Positions 9,185 through 19,686 of a DNA stretch of 64,000 nt are shown here, in pieces. The DNA comes from Bacillota bacterium. GTDB lineage: Bacteria > Bacillota > Negativicutes > Sporomusales > CTSoil-080. The position numbers and the translations under genes are program-made. The stretch covers positions 19,798-83,797 of the forward strand of contig JAGGAC010000021.1 of assembly GCA_017889635.1 (NCBI GenBank), given 5' to 3'. The first letter of the stretch is position 1. Every line of letters begins with the position of its first letter. Below the pieces are notes generated by a model. It was given only the letters and a program-made list of their open reading frames with translations. It made no database searches and was not told the origin of the DNA.

Positions 9185-10234
9185 TTACCATCCTGTGTAC
9201 CGCCGTTTTAAATAGGTATCAAGTTCGGCTGTCGCATATTCTAAGTTTTCAGCATTGATAATCGCTTCATACTGCGCATTCTTGGAATTATCATAGCCAT
9301 ATAAAGGATCATAGTAATCGACAAGCAAACTCGAAACCAAAAGTTCAATTTGGTTATTGGCAAGGCACTGCAAAAGGAAGTCGGTTTTCTTCCGGCCTAA
9401 ATATTTACCAATAGCCTTAATACAGTGTGCTATTTTTTCTGCATCAATAGCTCGGGGGCTGCTATACTCGTCAATGATTCGCTGCACTCTTGTTGAAACA
9501 CTGGCCTGAACCAGAATCTTCTTGCCTATACTCATTCCATCCCGGAGCACCTTTGGGATATAGACATTGCCAATTTGCGAACTTTCACACTCCACTATAA
9601 TGTAAGGCTTGTCTTGATATTTTTCTAAAAACTCCAAAACAGCCGCTTCAAACATAGGCATTGTTGTACTTTTACCCAGGCCAATTTGTCCAAATACTGA
9701 ACCCCGGTGATTTGCAAGGCCTTCTAAATCAATTGTGGGGTGCCCTTTTGCGGCTAGTTCTTTAAGTATTGTTGTTTTCCCAACTCCTGTTGATCCAGCA
9801 AGTACTACAATCTCTGATCTTAACTTATATGTTTCTAAGCCATCGAGAATATAGCGTCGATATGATTTATAGCCGCCAATTAATTGCCGAGCAGCAATGT
9901 CTAGCGTATCCAAAAGAGCTACAATCGATTTGGACCGCATTCCGCCGCGCCAACAATAAATAACAATTTGATAGCCTTGTTTTGCATAATCACTTATGCT
10001 TTGTATTATGGCAGGAAGTTTGGATGAGACAAATTCTAGTCCCCGCTGCTTAGCGGCATCGACACTGACCTGCTTATACAGAGTACCAACAATAGCTCTT
10101 TCTTCATTTGAAAATATGGGGATATTTATAGCGCCAGGCAAGTGACCCTGAGCAAATTCCTGAGGTGTACGGACATCAATAAATAAACGATTTGGCATTT
10201 TTAATGAATCTTGGATAGAAACAATTTTGTCCAA
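9185..10234 (-). CDS. mnmH: tRNA 2-selenouridine synthase
   Basis: Replaces 2-thiouridine sulfur by selenium at tRNA wobble position 34, using selenophosphate. An N-terminal rhodanese domain has the catalytic Cys in YCWRGGMRSKS, followed by a P-loop domain with AGSTGVGKT. The open frame reaches 10339, but that start lies inside the terminator of the upstream operon. A TTG at 10234 with an AGGAAAGG site about 10 bases upstream puts the rhodanese Cys at residue 94, close to the family's usual position, and a TATAAT hexamer sits at 10272-10277. Start therefore chosen by inference. Works with SelD encoded next door. Confidence 0.9.
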   Translation of the reverse strand: MDKIVSIQDSLKMPNRLFIDVRTPQEFAQGHLPGAINIPIFSNEERAIVGTLYKQVSVDAAKQRGLEFVSSKLPAIIQSISDYAKQGYQIVIYCWRGGMRSKSIVALLDTLDIAARQLIGGYKSYRRYILDGLETYKLRSEIVVLAGSTGVGKTTILKELAAKGHPTIDLEGLANHRGSVFGQIGLGKSTTMPMFEAAVLEFLEKYQDKPYIIVECESSQIGNVYIPKVLRDGMSIGKKILVQASVSTRVQRIIDEYSSPRAIDAEKIAHCIKAIGKYLGRKKTDFLLQCLANNQIELLVSSLLVDYYDPLYGYDNSKNAQYEAIINAENLEYATAELDTYLKRRYTGW

Positions 10235-10328
10235 TGCTTCTTCGACCTTTCCTTGTACATCATTTATGCTGATTATATCAAATCCATAAATTTTACACCA
10301 GAACCCCGCCATGCCGACCGCGGCAAAA

Positions 10329-10368
10329 AACCCTGCCAAGAAAAGCCAGAGGCTTTCTTAGCAGGGTT
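10329..10368 (-). terminator. Terminator of the leuCDB-acn-like operon
   Basis: Hairpin with arms AACCCTGC-AAGAAA-GCC / GGC-TTTCTT-GCAGGGTT; on the minus strand it is followed by TTTTTT. It lies 59 bases after the aconitase stop. Confidence 0.8.
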
Positions 10369-10426
10369 CAGCAATTTATTCACTTGTAAATATTGAATTA
10401 TGGATAGCAAAACTGTCTTCTTGTGC

Positions 10427-12367
10427 TTATTTTAATTTATTCCTTAAGTAGTTTAAGGCTCCGCCTTCTTTTAACACCCGTTTGTCAAAATCAGAAACTT
10501 CTAAAATAGTTTTAATCGCAATATTCTTATTTACCACTTTTATTGTTACTTCACCTTTATCAACTTGTGCATATACATCATTAATTGCAAAAACATCATC
10601 CATATCAATTTTTTCATAATCGGTCTTGTTCTTAAACACCAGCGGAAGTATTCCGTAATTTATCAAGTTTTCTTTATGAATCCTGGCAAAAGATTTTGCA
10701 ACTACTGCCTCAACACCAAAAAACATTGGGATTAGTGCCGCATGTTCCCGGCTTGATCCTTGTCCATAGTTTTCTCCGCCGATGATTACTGAGTTTTTTA
10801 ACTTCTTAATTCTTGGGACAAAAGTTTCATCAGTATAACAAAAAGTATATTCCGCAAACTTAGGAATGTTGGCAATATATTTTAAGATATCGGTATTAGC
10901 CGGAATAATATCGTCTGTTGTAATATTATCGCCTAATTTAATTACTGTCGTTGCTTCGATATCAGCTCTTAACACACCTCTTTCCGGCAACGGTACGATA
11001 TTTTCCCCTCTAATGATGTCAACCTTCTTATTATCCTTTACTTCAGCGGGAGAAATGATCAGACAATCGTCTATTTTATAAGACGTCGGCTCAGCGCATT
11101 CCTTTAAAATATTTACATCTACAATATCCCGCGGATCAGTAATTTTTCCAGTAATTGCTGTTGCAGCTGCCGTTTCCGGACTAACCAAATATACAGAAGC
11201 ATCATTCGTCCCACTTCTTCCCTTGAAGTTACGATTTGATGTTCTAACAGCAATTCCGTTTACACAAGGAACTTGGCCTATTCCAATGCATGGCCCGCAA
11301 GCGCACTCAAGAATTCTTGCTCCCGCCTCTACCAAATCTGCTAATACACCATCTTGAATGAGCTGCTCTAACACTTGTCTTGAGCCAGGTCCAACAGTCA
11401 AGTCAATGTCTTTATGAACCTTTTTACCTTTTAATATTTTTGAAGCTTTTAATATATCGGAGTAAGAAGCATTTGTACAGCTACCAATAAAAACCGAATT
11501 TGCTTTAACTTCGCCAACTTCTCTTGCCTTTGCAACTAAGTCAGGCATATGCGGTTTTGCTACCAAAGGTTCAAGTTCATTAAGATTGATTTCAATCGCT
11601 TTCTCATATTCAGCATCGTCGTCAGGTAATAACTCTACCCAATCTTGCTCGCGTCCCTGCCCTTTTAAGAAATCACGGGTAACTTGGTCGCTAGGAAATA
11701 TACCTGTTGTAGCACCCAATTCAATACTCATATTTGCTAACGTCGCTCTTTGAGGTACTGAAAGACACTCTATTCCTTCGCCGGTAAATTCAATAATATA
11801 GCCGATTCCTCCTTTTACACTTAACACTCTTAGGGCTTCTAAAGCAATGTCTTTTGCGGATACACCAAGTTGAAGGTTGCCGGTTAAATTAATGTTTAAC
11901 ACTTTTGGTGTCGTAAGTTTAAAGCCTTCGCCCACCATACTCTTTGCAACACTTAGCCCTCCGCTGCCAATCGCAATCATCCCCAATGCTCCTGAGGTCG
12001 GAGTGTGACTATCTGCCCCCAGCATTACTTTTCCCGGTTTAGCAAATCTTTGGCAGTGCAAAAAGTGACAGATACCATTGCCAGGTTTTGAGAAATACAC
12101 GCCAAATCTTTGGGCTGCTGTTTTAAGATACATATGATCATCGGCGTTTTCAGACGAAGTCGCCAATGTATTATGATCGCAATAAAAAACCGATGTCTCG
12201 GTACTAACCTTATCAACCTGAACACTTTCCAGCATTTGAGCTGCCATGATGCCTGTCAAATCATGCCCTAGTGTTTGATCTACTTTTATTGTAATTTGTT
12301 CATTCGGCAGCATATTTCCATCCAATAGATGGCTGCTAATAATTTTTTTTGTAACGCTTAAACCCAT
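10427..12367 (-). CDS. Aconitate hydratase-type [4Fe-4S] dehydratase
   Basis: 646 residues, matching the bacterial single-chain aconitase group of about 640 residues in which a LeuC-like half precedes a LeuD-like half. Cluster ligands are seen in FIGSCTNASYSD and CACGPCIGIGQ; substrate residues in GADSHTPTSGALG and RTSNRNFKGRSG; the swivel domain has IIGGENYGQGSSREHAALIP. It interconverts a citrate-like tricarboxylate and its isomer. Last gene of the operon 28 bases after the leuB-like gene, with an AGGAGG ribosome site. Because the operon has a PrpR_N/sigma-54 activator, the substrate may be a citrate analogue such as methylcitrate or homocitrate (inference). Confidence 0.88.
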   Translation of the reverse strand: MGLSVTKKIISSHLLDGNMLPNEQITIKVDQTLGHDLTGIMAAQMLESVQVDKVSTETSVFYCDHNTLATSSENADDHMYLKTAAQRFGVYFSKPGNGICHFLHCQRFAKPGKVMLGADSHTPTSGALGMIAIGSGGLSVAKSMVGEGFKLTTPKVLNINLTGNLQLGVSAKDIALEALRVLSVKGGIGYIIEFTGEGIECLSVPQRATLANMSIELGATTGIFPSDQVTRDFLKGQGREQDWVELLPDDDAEYEKAIEINLNELEPLVAKPHMPDLVAKAREVGEVKANSVFIGSCTNASYSDILKASKILKGKKVHKDIDLTVGPGSRQVLEQLIQDGVLADLVEAGARILECACGPCIGIGQVPCVNGIAVRTSNRNFKGRSGTNDASVYLVSPETAAATAITGKITDPRDIVDVNILKECAEPTSYKIDDCLIISPAEVKDNKKVDIIRGENIVPLPERGVLRADIEATTVIKLGDNITTDDIIPANTDILKYIANIPKFAEYTFCYTDETFVPRIKKLKNSVIIGGENYGQGSSREHAALIPMFFGVEAVVAKSFARIHKENLINYGILPLVFKNKTDYEKIDMDDVFAINDVYAQVDKGEVTIKVVNKNIAIKTILEVSDFDKRVLKEGGALNYLRNKLK

Positions 12368-12395
12368 AAATGCGCCTCCTCTAAATTCATTTTAA

Positions 12396-13469
12396 TTATG
12401 AAATTTTCGCAGCAGTTAATGTCCCCATTTCTATTGTTGTTACCTTTTTCGTTCCTTCGGTATAAATATCCGGAGTTCTGTATCCTTCGCTAAGCACTTG
12501 TTTAATAGCGCGGTCAATTGCTGCCGCTTCCTTCGGAAGATTTAAAGCAATCTCCAGCATCATTGCTACTGAAACTATTGTTGCCAAAGGATTTGCAATC
12601 CCTTTTCCGGCTATATCAGGCGCAGTACCATGGATCGGTTCATAGAGACCAAAATTATTTTCATTCAAGCTTGCTGATGCCAGCATACCTACAGAACCGG
12701 TAGTTACGCCTGCTTCATCAGACAAAATATCGCCGAATATGCTGGTTGTTAAAATAACATCGAATATACTTGGATTACAGGCTAACTCCATTGCTGCTTT
12801 ATCAACCAACATATGTTTTAGTTCTACTTCCGGATATTCTTTAGCTACCTCGGTAACCGTATCACGCCAAATTTTAGAACTTTCTAATGCATTAGATTTG
12901 TCGACACTGATAACTCTTTTCTTTCGTTGCAGCGCAAGTTCAAAAGCTTTTTTAGCTACTCTTGTTACTTCCATAACGCTATAGCATTCAACGTCATATG
13001 CTTCCAATCCATACTTTCCTTCGCGGCGGCCTTTTTCGTTAAAATAAATCCCGCCTGTTAAATCTCTAATAAGCATTATATCGATACCTTTTTCGATAAT
13101 GCTATTCTTTAACGGCGACTTATCTTTAAGGTCTTCATATATTTTAGCTGGTCTCAAATTTGCAAACAGGTTAAACTCCCGCCTTAATCTAGCTAAACCT
13201 CGTTCCGGTCTCTGCTCTCTAGGCAGCGCATCCCATTTGGGGCCACCCACCGCGCCAAAAAGAATAGCATCACAGCTTTTACATTTTTCGATTGATTCAT
13301 CCATTATAGGTGTGCCATGCTTATCAATACAGCAACCGCCAACTAACATATGTTCATACTTAAAATTGTGTCCGTATACCTCACCGATACGCTCCAGAAC
13401 TTTAACACCTTCGCTTACGACGTCTACCCCAATTCCGTCTCCAGGAATAATTGCAATTTTAAAGTCCAT
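12396..13469 (-). CDS. leuB: Isopropylmalate/isocitrate-type decarboxylating dehydrogenase (LeuB-like)
   Basis: 357 residues from the ATG at 13469 (MDFKIAIIPGDGIG) with GGAG upstream; the frame is open to 13499. Oxidative decarboxylation of a beta-hydroxy acid with NAD and divalent metal. Visible: GDGIG, FGAVGGPKWD, LARLRREFNLFANLRPAK (substrate arginines), VDKAAMELACNP (catalytic Lys-Asp region), SIFGDILSDEAG (metal Asp residues) and EPIHGTAPDIAGKG (NAD site). The sequence is LeuB-like, but no leuA is present and the promoter looks catabolic, so the real substrate could be another 3-alkylmalate or tricarboxylate. Confidence 0.85.
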   Translation of the reverse strand: MDFKIAIIPGDGIGVDVVSEGVKVLERIGEVYGHNFKYEHMLVGGCCIDKHGTPIMDESIEKCKSCDAILFGAVGGPKWDALPREQRPERGLARLRREFNLFANLRPAKIYEDLKDKSPLKNSIIEKGIDIMLIRDLTGGIYFNEKGRREGKYGLEAYDVECYSVMEVTRVAKKAFELALQRKKRVISVDKSNALESSKIWRDTVTEVAKEYPEVELKHMLVDKAAMELACNPSIFDVILTTSIFGDILSDEAGVTTGSVGMLASASLNENNFGLYEPIHGTAPDIAGKGIANPLATIVSVAMMLEIALNLPKEAAAIDRAIKQVLSEGYRTPDIYTEGTKKVTTIEMGTLTAAKIS

Positions 13470-13516
13470 ACTTATTGCTCCTTCATAAGTATTATCCAAT
13501 CAAAAACTAGCACTTA

Positions 13517-14026
13517 TTAGTCTCTTTTTGCTAAAGCTTGCTTGCGCATCATCGGTTTAATTCCGCCTTCTTTGTACATACCCATAATAAAATCACTAGG
13601 AGCTTCACCTTTGTGTATCACCCCGGTTGCAACTTCACAGATAGTTCCTGCCGCAAGATCGATTTCGACCTCAGCACCTTCCTTAATCGATTCTGGTAAG
13701 GTTGGGCAAAACAGCACCGGCAGACCTAAATTCACCGCATTACGATACCAGATGCGCGCTGCTGATTTAACAATTACTGCTTGCACTCCCGATTCTTTAA
13801 GCACTATAACCGCAAACTCGCGGCTCGATCCGCAGCCGAAATTGCTGCCTGCAACAAAAATATTTCCAACCGTTCTGAACCGTTGACGCAGCGTCCTATC
13901 TGCCCCTTCTAAAGCATGTTCAGCCATTTCCTTCATATCTTGGATATATCCGTATGGTCCGGGAATGATTTGATCAGTACTAATATTATCGTGGTTATAA
14001 ACGACTACCTTGCCTGAAATTTTCAT
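13517..14026 (-). CDS. leuD: Isopropylmalate-dehydratase-type small subunit (LeuD/DmdB-like)
   Basis: 169 residues, the usual size of the short LeuD/homoaconitase/dimethylmalate-dehydratase small subunit. Contains the swivel-domain signature NISTDQIIPG and GSNFGCGSSREFAVIVLKESGVQAVI, and a metal-poor C-terminal beta segment. Forms a heterodimer with the large subunit encoded 16 bases upstream. It has a GGGAGGAG ribosome site. Substrate choice between isopropylmalate, dimethylmalate and related acids cannot be made from sequence alone. Confidence 0.88.
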   Translation of the reverse strand: MKISGKVVVYNHDNISTDQIIPGPYGYIQDMKEMAEHALEGADRTLRQRFRTVGNIFVAGSNFGCGSSREFAVIVLKESGVQAVIVKSAARIWYRNAVNLGLPVLFCPTLPESIKEGAEVEIDLAAGTICEVATGVIHKGEAPSDFIMGMYKEGGIKPMMRKQALAKRD

Positions 14027-14042
14027 ATTCGTCTCCTCCCAT

Positions 14043-15302
14043 TTATAGCTTGTTATAACTGATTAATTTGCCAGTCAAAGCCGTAGCCGCTGCAGTCAGA
14101 GGAGAAGTAAGATAAACCTCTGCTTCAACACTACCGCCCATCCGCCCGGGGAAATTGCGGTTAGCTGTAGAAACGCACCTTTCCTTCGCCGCGATAATGC
14201 CACCCAAAAGACCGGAACAAGCACCGCAGCCAGGTGAATTTATCGTAGCGCCAGCATCAACCAAAATTTGATAATAACCTTTTTCTATTGACTCTTTTAA
14301 AACATCTTTGGTTGCCATAGTTACTACAAGGCGTGTATTAGGAGCAATCTTCTTGCCTTCTAGCGCTTTAGCAACTACTTCAATATCATAACGCTTGCCA
14401 CCGGTACAGGAACCGACGAAAACCTGGTTAATGGGAATACCCTCAACAGCATCAACATCACGAGCGTTCTCAACACTGTGAGGAACAGCTACCTGTGATT
14501 TTAAATTTGTCAAGTCAAACACATATTCTTCGGCATATTTGAAGTCAGGATCAGTTTCATGAACAACAAAAGGTGCATCAGTATGTCTCCGAATATCATC
14601 GATAGTTGTTTTGTCAGGTTTTATATAAGTTGACTTAGCCCCCATCTCGGTAGCCATAACAGTAAGTACAGTCCGTTCCTCCATTGAAAGCGCTTCAACA
14701 ACTGATCCGGAAAACTCAATTACTTTATACGTTCCAAACTCCGAACCAAGTTGCCCCAACACGTATAATGCTGCATCTTTAGCCATAACGCCATCTTGCA
14801 GTTTACCGTCTAGCCGGACATTAATTACATCTGGCACTCGAAACCAAGTAGAACCATTTATCAATACTGCAGCCATATCGGTAGCACCAAGTCCGGCAGC
14901 AAAAGCGCCATACGCACCATGAATAGGAGTGTGAGAATCAGTAATCACAATAATATTACCCGGTCTTACCAGCCCCCGTTCAGGCAAAAGATTATGCCCG
15001 ATCCCTTCATTAATATCATCAATATGGCAGCCCTGCTCTTCAGCAAATTCACGGAAAGCCTTATGAGCTTCAGCCACTTTTAAATCCGAAGCAGGTGCAT
15101 TGTGATCAAGAAAAATATGAACTTTATCAACATCCCATACTTTCTCGCCTAGCATTTCTTTAAAAGACCTCACAACAATTAAGTAGACATCATTAATTCC
15201 AGCTAAGTCAATTTTCGCAGTAATAACTTCACCCGGGCGTACTTCAGTTTTGTCAGCTGCCGCAGCTAACATTTTGTGTACGGCGTGCATAGCCAAATCC
15301 AT
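14043..15302 (-). CDS. leuC: Isopropylmalate-dehydratase-type large subunit (LeuC/DmdA-like)
   Basis: About 419 residues. Cluster ligands are in VFVGSCTGGKRYD and PGCGACSG; substrate contacts in ITDSHTPIHGAYGAF and STANRNFPGRMGG. Fits the 420-residue LeuC2/homoaconitase/DmdA group. The frame runs to 15512, but upstream codons cross the promoter. A GAGGAG site lies right against the ATG at 15302, so translation may actually begin at the TTG (15296) or ATG (15290) just downstream. First gene of leuC-leuD-leuB-acn, preceded by a sigma-54 promoter at 15347-15362. Confidence 0.87.
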   Translation of the reverse strand: MDLAMHAVHKMLAAAADKTEVRPGEVITAKIDLAGINDVYLIVVRSFKEMLGEKVWDVDKVHIFLDHNAPASDLKVAEAHKAFREFAEEQGCHIDDINEGIGHNLLPERGLVRPGNIIVITDSHTPIHGAYGAFAAGLGATDMAAVLINGSTWFRVPDVINVRLDGKLQDGVMAKDAALYVLGQLGSEFGTYKVIEFSGSVVEALSMEERTVLTVMATEMGAKSTYIKPDKTTIDDIRRHTDAPFVVHETDPDFKYAEEYVFDLTNLKSQVAVPHSVENARDVDAVEGIPINQVFVGSCTGGKRYDIEVVAKALEGKKIAPNTRLVVTMATKDVLKESIEKGYYQILVDAGATINSPGCGACSGLLGGIIAAKERCVSTANRNFPGRMGGSVEAEVYLTSPLTAAATALTGKLISYNKL

Positions 15303-15346
15303 CTCTCCTCTACATTTACAGATTATTGTGGTCACATTATAATTAA

Positions 15347-15362
15347 AGCAAATTCTGTGCCA
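15347..15362 (-). promoter_or_regulatory. Sigma-54 (-24/-12) promoter of the leuC-like operon
   Basis: On the minus strand TGGCAC-AGAAT-TTGCT, an exact match to the consensus TGGCAC-N5-TTGCW. Transcription would start near 15335, about 35 bases before the leuC-like start region. It needs an AAA+ activator, which is encoded divergently at 15485. Confidence 0.85.
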
Positions 15363-15406
15363 AACTAGAAAACCGCTAAATTGAGCTGTATTTTTCGAAT
15401 ACTTTG

Positions 15407-15484
15407 TTGCAACCGTTGCAATTATATCGGATATGTTGCATACTTGTAGCATAATGGTTGCAGTTCGTTGCAGGAGTGTTGCGT
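15407..15484. promoter_or_regulatory. Upstream activator sites with repeated TTGCA half-sites
   Basis: TTGCAACCGTTGCAA at 15407-15421 is a palindrome, about 80 bases upstream of the predicted sigma-54 start. More TTGCA copies follow in the next 60 bases up to the regulator's ATG. This is the probable enhancer site of the PrpR_N activator and may also autoregulate it. Confidence 0.65.
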
Positions 15485-17350
15485 ATGAATAAAATTGCTT
15501 TTTTGGTCCCACACGCCCCTATGATTGCCATTATTAAAGAGGTTTTGGCATCAGATAACCAAATTTGCGTACAATACTGCCAGCTTAATGACAGGATTAA
15601 TTCAGCAGAAAAATTGGTTGAACAGGGCTATGAAATTATCATAACCAGGGCCGGTACAGCCGCGAGAATCAAAAATTCAACTCTAAACGTTACTGTTGTC
15701 GAACTGCCGGTAACCGCCTTTGACATCATTCGTGCCGTAACAACAGCTAAAACTTATGGCTCAAACATCGCTGTTGTCGCCTATGCCTCAATGGTCAGAG
15801 AAATCGACGCTCTCACCCCCCTACTAGATGTCTCTCTAAAACAATATTTGACCGAAAGCGGCGATGCCGAAATTCAAAACATGGTCCTCGAAGCCGCTCG
15901 TGACGGCGCAGATGTGGTTGTTGGCGGCGGACTTTGTTGTCAGGCAGCACAGAAGTTCGGACTCCCCTCTGTATTCATCGACAGCGGTAAAGAAGCTATC
16001 CTCCAGGCAATCGAAGAAGCGCGGCGAATTCAGCAGGCCATCGAAGCGGAAAAAATCAAACTAAGCTTGTTTACAGCGGTTTTGGACTATGTCCATGATG
16101 GCATCATCACCGTTGACTGCCAACAAAAAATTACCAGCATTAATATGCGGGCTCAACAAGTATTCAAAACATCATCAGCAAAAGCCCTAGGCCAAAATAT
16201 CGGTAATTTCTGGCCCGGGCTCGATCTATCCGGGTTAATTAAAACCAACCAAGAAGAAATCAATAAGCTTTTACAAATTAAGGGTCTTAAGGTCATTTGC
16301 AACAAGGTTCCAATCGTAGTAAATAGCAACCTAACCGGAGCACTGGTGACCTTCCAGGAAATATCCAAAATCCAACAAGCCGAGGCCCATATTCGCAAAG
16401 AAATTTATAATAAAGGCCATATTGCAAAAAAGCATTTTGCTGACATATGCGGAACAAGCAACGCCATCACGCAAGCAGTCACATTAGCCAAAGAGTTTGC
16501 CTCCACTACTTCCAACATCTTAATTGTCGGCGAAACAGGCACAGGTAAAGAAGTATTTGCCCAGAGCATCCATAATCACAGTTCCCGTGCACGCGGCCCA
16601 TTTGTAGCTGTAAACTGCGCGGCACTACCCGCTCAAATTCTTGAAAGCGAACTTTTTGGTTATGTCAGCGGGGCCTTTACCGGCGCAAACAAAGAAGGTA
16701 AACCAGGCCTATTCGAACTGGCTCACGGCGGCACAATTTTCCTTGATGAAATTGCCGAAATGGACTACACCAATCAGAGCCGTCTCTTACGCGTACTGCA
16801 AGAAAGGTCAGTTATGCGTCTCGGCAGCGACCGGGTCATCTCAGTTGACGTTCGGGTTATCGCCGCAACCAACAAAGACCTTAAAACGCTGATTCGCACC
16901 AATCTGTTTCGCGAAGACCTTTTCTTTCGTCTTAATGTACTAAAACTTGAATTGCCCCCGCTTCGCGAACGCTATCAAGACATCCGAAGCATGACGGAAT
17001 ACTTTATTAATAATCATGCGTCATCAAACCGCAGCTTCTCCATTGATCCACTGGGAATGAAAGCCTTGGAAAGCTATAGTTGGCCAGGCAACATCCGCGA
17101 GTTAGAAAACGCCGTTGAACGCCTTATGGCCTTGTGTCAAACCGGAACAGCCAGCCAATCCGATATTGCAGCAGTATTAGAAAAGTGGCACGAACCTCCG
17201 GTCAAAGCTTCGTTTTATGATGAGCAGGTCCGTGAAATAACCGATGCATTGAACAAAGCCAAAGGAGTTCAAAGTACAGCCGCAAAAATCCTTGGTATCG
17301 ATAGGACTACCCTCTGGCGTAGAATGCGTAAACTTGGCATTCATATATAA
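15485..17350 (+). CDS. PrpR_N-type sigma-54-dependent transcriptional activator
   Basis: 621 residues from the ATG at 15485 ([17 protein letters not shown] 8 bases upstream; frame open to 15458). Order: PrpR_N sensor domain (about 1-190), PAS domain (about 200-300), AAA+ sigma-54 domain with Walker [15 protein letters not shown] contact loop and the FLDEIAEMD Walker B, then a Fis-type helix-turn-helix ([21 protein letters not shown]). PrpR_N domains sense metabolites such as 2-methylcitrate. It is divergent from the leuCDB-acn-like operon and almost certainly activates it. No prpBCD genes are nearby, so the ligand is unknown. Confidence 0.93.
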   Translation: MNKIAFLVPHAPMIAIIKEVLASDNQICVQYCQLNDRINSAEKLVEQGYEIIITRAGTAARIKNSTLNVTVVELPVTAFDIIRAVTTAKTYGSNIAVVAYASMVREIDALTPLLDVSLKQYLTESGDAEIQNMVLEAARDGADVVVGGGLCCQAAQKFGLPSVFIDSGKEAILQAIEEARRIQQAIEAEKIKLSLFTAVLDYVHDGIITVDCQQKITSINMRAQQVFKTSSAKALGQNIGNFWPGLDLSGLIKTNQEEINKLLQIKGLKVICNKVPIVVNSNLTGALVTFQEISKIQQAEAHIRKEIYNKGHIAKKHFADICGTSNAITQAVTLAKEFASTTSNILIVGETGTGKEVFAQSIHNHSSRARGPFVAVNCAALPAQILESELFGYVSGAFTGANKEGKPGLFELAHGGTIFLDEIAEMDYTNQSRLLRVLQERSVMRLGSDRVISVDVRVIAATNKDLKTLIRTNLFREDLFFRLNVLKLELPPLRERYQDIRSMTEYFINNHASSNRSFSIDPLGMKALESYSWPGNIRELENAVERLMALCQTGTASQSDIAAVLEKWHEPPVKASFYDEQVREITDALNKAKGVQSTAAKILGIDRTTLWRRMRKLGIHI

Positions 17351-17386
17351 CAAGACGGGACTACGCAAAAGCGTAGCCCCGTCTTG
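17351..17386. terminator. Hairpin terminator between regulator and chemoreceptor
   Basis: CAAGACGGG-CTACGC / GCGTAG-CCCGTCTTG stem with an AAAA loop and one mismatch, immediately after the activator stop; placed to serve both convergent genes. Confidence 0.75.
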
Positions 17387-17433
17387 CTATATTATTTTAT
17401 ATTTTCCTCTTAATCACAGTGTTTTAGGCAATT

Positions 17434-19458
17434 TTAAACCTTGAATTTCGCCACCGCAGCCTGTAGGTCGCTTGCTAGTGTGGCCAAACTCTGACTAGAA
17501 GAGGCTATCTCCTGCATCGACGCCGACTGTTCTTCAGTTGCCGCCGATACTGTCTGTGCTTCAGCGGCATTAGTTTTACTTATCGTATCAATTTCATTAA
17601 TTGAAGTTACCAACGCTCGACTTCCACTTGTCATATGATTGATAGCCTCAGATATTTCCTTAATCTGTTCTGAAAGCCCTTGTATCGAACAAACAATTTT
17701 CTCAAACATATCGCCAGCAGAAGCGACAACCGCAATTCCCGTCCGAACTCCTTCAGCCCCTGTTTGAGTCACAGCAACAACTTGCTCCATATTCGTTTGA
17801 TTTTTATGGATTAACCCCCCGATCTGTTTAGCTGCTTGATTAGACTCTTCCGCCAATTTCCTTACTTCTTCCGCCACCACTGCGAAACCGCGCCCATGTT
17901 CACCAGCCCTGGCAGCTTCAATCGCAGCATTTAGCGCCAAAAGGTTGGTCTGGCCAGCAATAGAAGAAATAAGATTGACGATTTCGTTGATTTCACGTGA
18001 TCCTGTCATTAATTCGCCAATTGCAGCCTGCACCGCTTCTGACCCCTGTCCGATCTCTTGCATTTTGCTCACAGCCTGCTCTACTGTTCGTCTCCCTGCG
18101 TCTGCCTCACATGATGTATTTTGTGCAATCTCCGCCACTCCCTGTGCCACAACCGAAACCTGTTCTATATTACCAGCCATTTTTTCCGCGACAGTACTAA
18201 TTTGGTTAACTGCCGCAGCCTGTTTATCTGACCCTAGCGCGATTTCAGTAATCGAGCCAGCAACCTGGTTAGCTGCTTCTGCTGACTGTTCTGAGCTTGC
18301 AGTAAGTTCTTCACTTGAAGCCGCTACTTGCTCAGCTTGGATCTGCACATGTTTGACTAAATCCCGCAAAGCGGCTCGCATTCTCCGAAAGCCTTGCGCC
18401 AGTTGTCCAATTTCATCTTCCGAATCAACCTTCGCCGTCTGCTCCCGAAGATCGCCATCAACAAGCAATTCGCATTCATCCCGAATCAGCAATATCGGCT
18501 TAACAAAACGCTTGCTAAGTACAGTTAAAAATACTATGGCAATAATAATAAATGCCAATGATATCCCAACCATTGTTCGCGACAGCATAACCGCTTCTTT
18601 ATTAACCTCTGCCTCCGGCGCCTCGATTATCATAACCCAACGTACATCACCAGGCAAATCGACTGGTGTAAGAACAGCAAATCTCGTTCCTTCGTGAACA
18701 TTGTACATTCCTTGAAGTTGTCCGCCTTTTTCAACAACAGCTTTAAACAAGGTAATTAAACGATCATCCTGTTCAAGGTTTTGCGTTTTTAATTCAGGGT
18801 TCTTTTTCTCGGTAAGGTTAAAGTTATTAATCAGCTCTTGATTTGGATGGGCAATAATTTTACCGGACCGTTCCGCCAAATATCCGAAGCCATTCTCCTT
18901 GAATTTTAACGCCTGAATGGTTTCTGATAACCTGCCTAATGAATATACCGCATTGAGTACACCTTTTAACTGACCATCCCGGATAATCGGCACAGCAAGA
19001 ATAACTACCATCTTACCTGTTACCTTCGATACCATCGGATCAGATACATTAGCTTTTTGAGTTATCATTACCTTCTTATAATTAGCATCGTTAATATAGT
19101 TAGCTCTACTTCCATCAGCGCGAAGCCCCGTCCCGTCAGCAAAAATTAATACTAAATTATCAAAATCCTTAAGCCGTTTTTTAGTCGCAACCAGCGCGTC
19201 TTGTATTTGCTGTTCGTCACTGTCGCCACTAACCTGCAACTGGCAGGCCACTTCCTCAAGACGAACTATCTTTTCACGTATATCTGCTTTAACCTGGTTT
19301 GAGTAATCAACACCAAGCGCCCTCGCTGTTTCGCCAGTACTGTTTGCCAAAGAATGATTTGATAAATAATAACTAATACCTGATAATACTACGAAAGATA
19401 GTATAAAAAAAGGTACTAAAAGAACAAGAAGCTTGGTTCGCAAACTTTTTACTTTCAT
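17434..19458 (-). CDS. Methyl-accepting chemotaxis protein, dCache type
   Basis: 674 residues. An N-terminal membrane helix (about 8-32), a periplasmic dCache-like ligand domain (about 35-285, with [16 protein letters not shown] and [15 protein letters not shown]), a second membrane helix (about 295-315), a HAMP domain and a long cytoplasmic coiled coil with the receptor tip [48 protein letters not shown]. It signals to CheA/CheW; its ligand is probably an organic acid or amino acid but cannot be read from sequence. Convergent with the activator gene. Confidence 0.93.
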   Translation of the reverse strand: MKVKSLRTKLLVLLVPFFILSFVVLSGISYYLSNHSLANSTGETARALGVDYSNQVKADIREKIVRLEEVACQLQVSGDSDEQQIQDALVATKKRLKDFDNLVLIFADGTGLRADGSRANYINDANYKKVMITQKANVSDPMVSKVTGKMVVILAVPIIRDGQLKGVLNAVYSLGRLSETIQALKFKENGFGYLAERSGKIIAHPNQELINNFNLTEKKNPELKTQNLEQDDRLITLFKAVVEKGGQLQGMYNVHEGTRFAVLTPVDLPGDVRWVMIIEAPEAEVNKEAVMLSRTMVGISLAFIIIAIVFLTVLSKRFVKPILLIRDECELLVDGDLREQTAKVDSEDEIGQLAQGFRRMRAALRDLVKHVQIQAEQVAASSEELTASSEQSAEAANQVAGSITEIALGSDKQAAAVNQISTVAEKMAGNIEQVSVVAQGVAEIAQNTSCEADAGRRTVEQAVSKMQEIGQGSEAVQAAIGELMTGSREINEIVNLISSIAGQTNLLALNAAIEAARAGEHGRGFAVVAEEVRKLAEESNQAAKQIGGLIHKNQTNMEQVVAVTQTGAEGVRTGIAVVASAGDMFEKIVCSIQGLSEQIKEISEAINHMTSGSRALVTSINEIDTISKTNAAEAQTVSAATEEQSASMQEIASSSQSLATLASDLQAAVAKFKV

Positions 19459-19686
19459 CGTTTCCCCCTCCTCCGAAGTTTACTTTTGTCCGACACTTTT
19501 CAACGCATTACACTTTTTATGCATATTCTATTTGCCTGGGCAAAAAAGTAATAACCAGGCTACTGCAAAACGCCGAAATCCTGATTATTACTTAATATAC
19601 CGGTTACTTAAAACCTTATTATAGTTTCAGAAATTATTTCTTCCTCCAGCTCATGACCAAAGGAACTGTTTATGTAATTATGTTGC

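Noticed and set aside
10427..15302. Ordinary leucine biosynthesis operon
   Set aside because: No leuA, an extra aconitase and a PrpR_N/sigma-54 promoter make a catabolic role more likely, though the enzymes look Leu-like.
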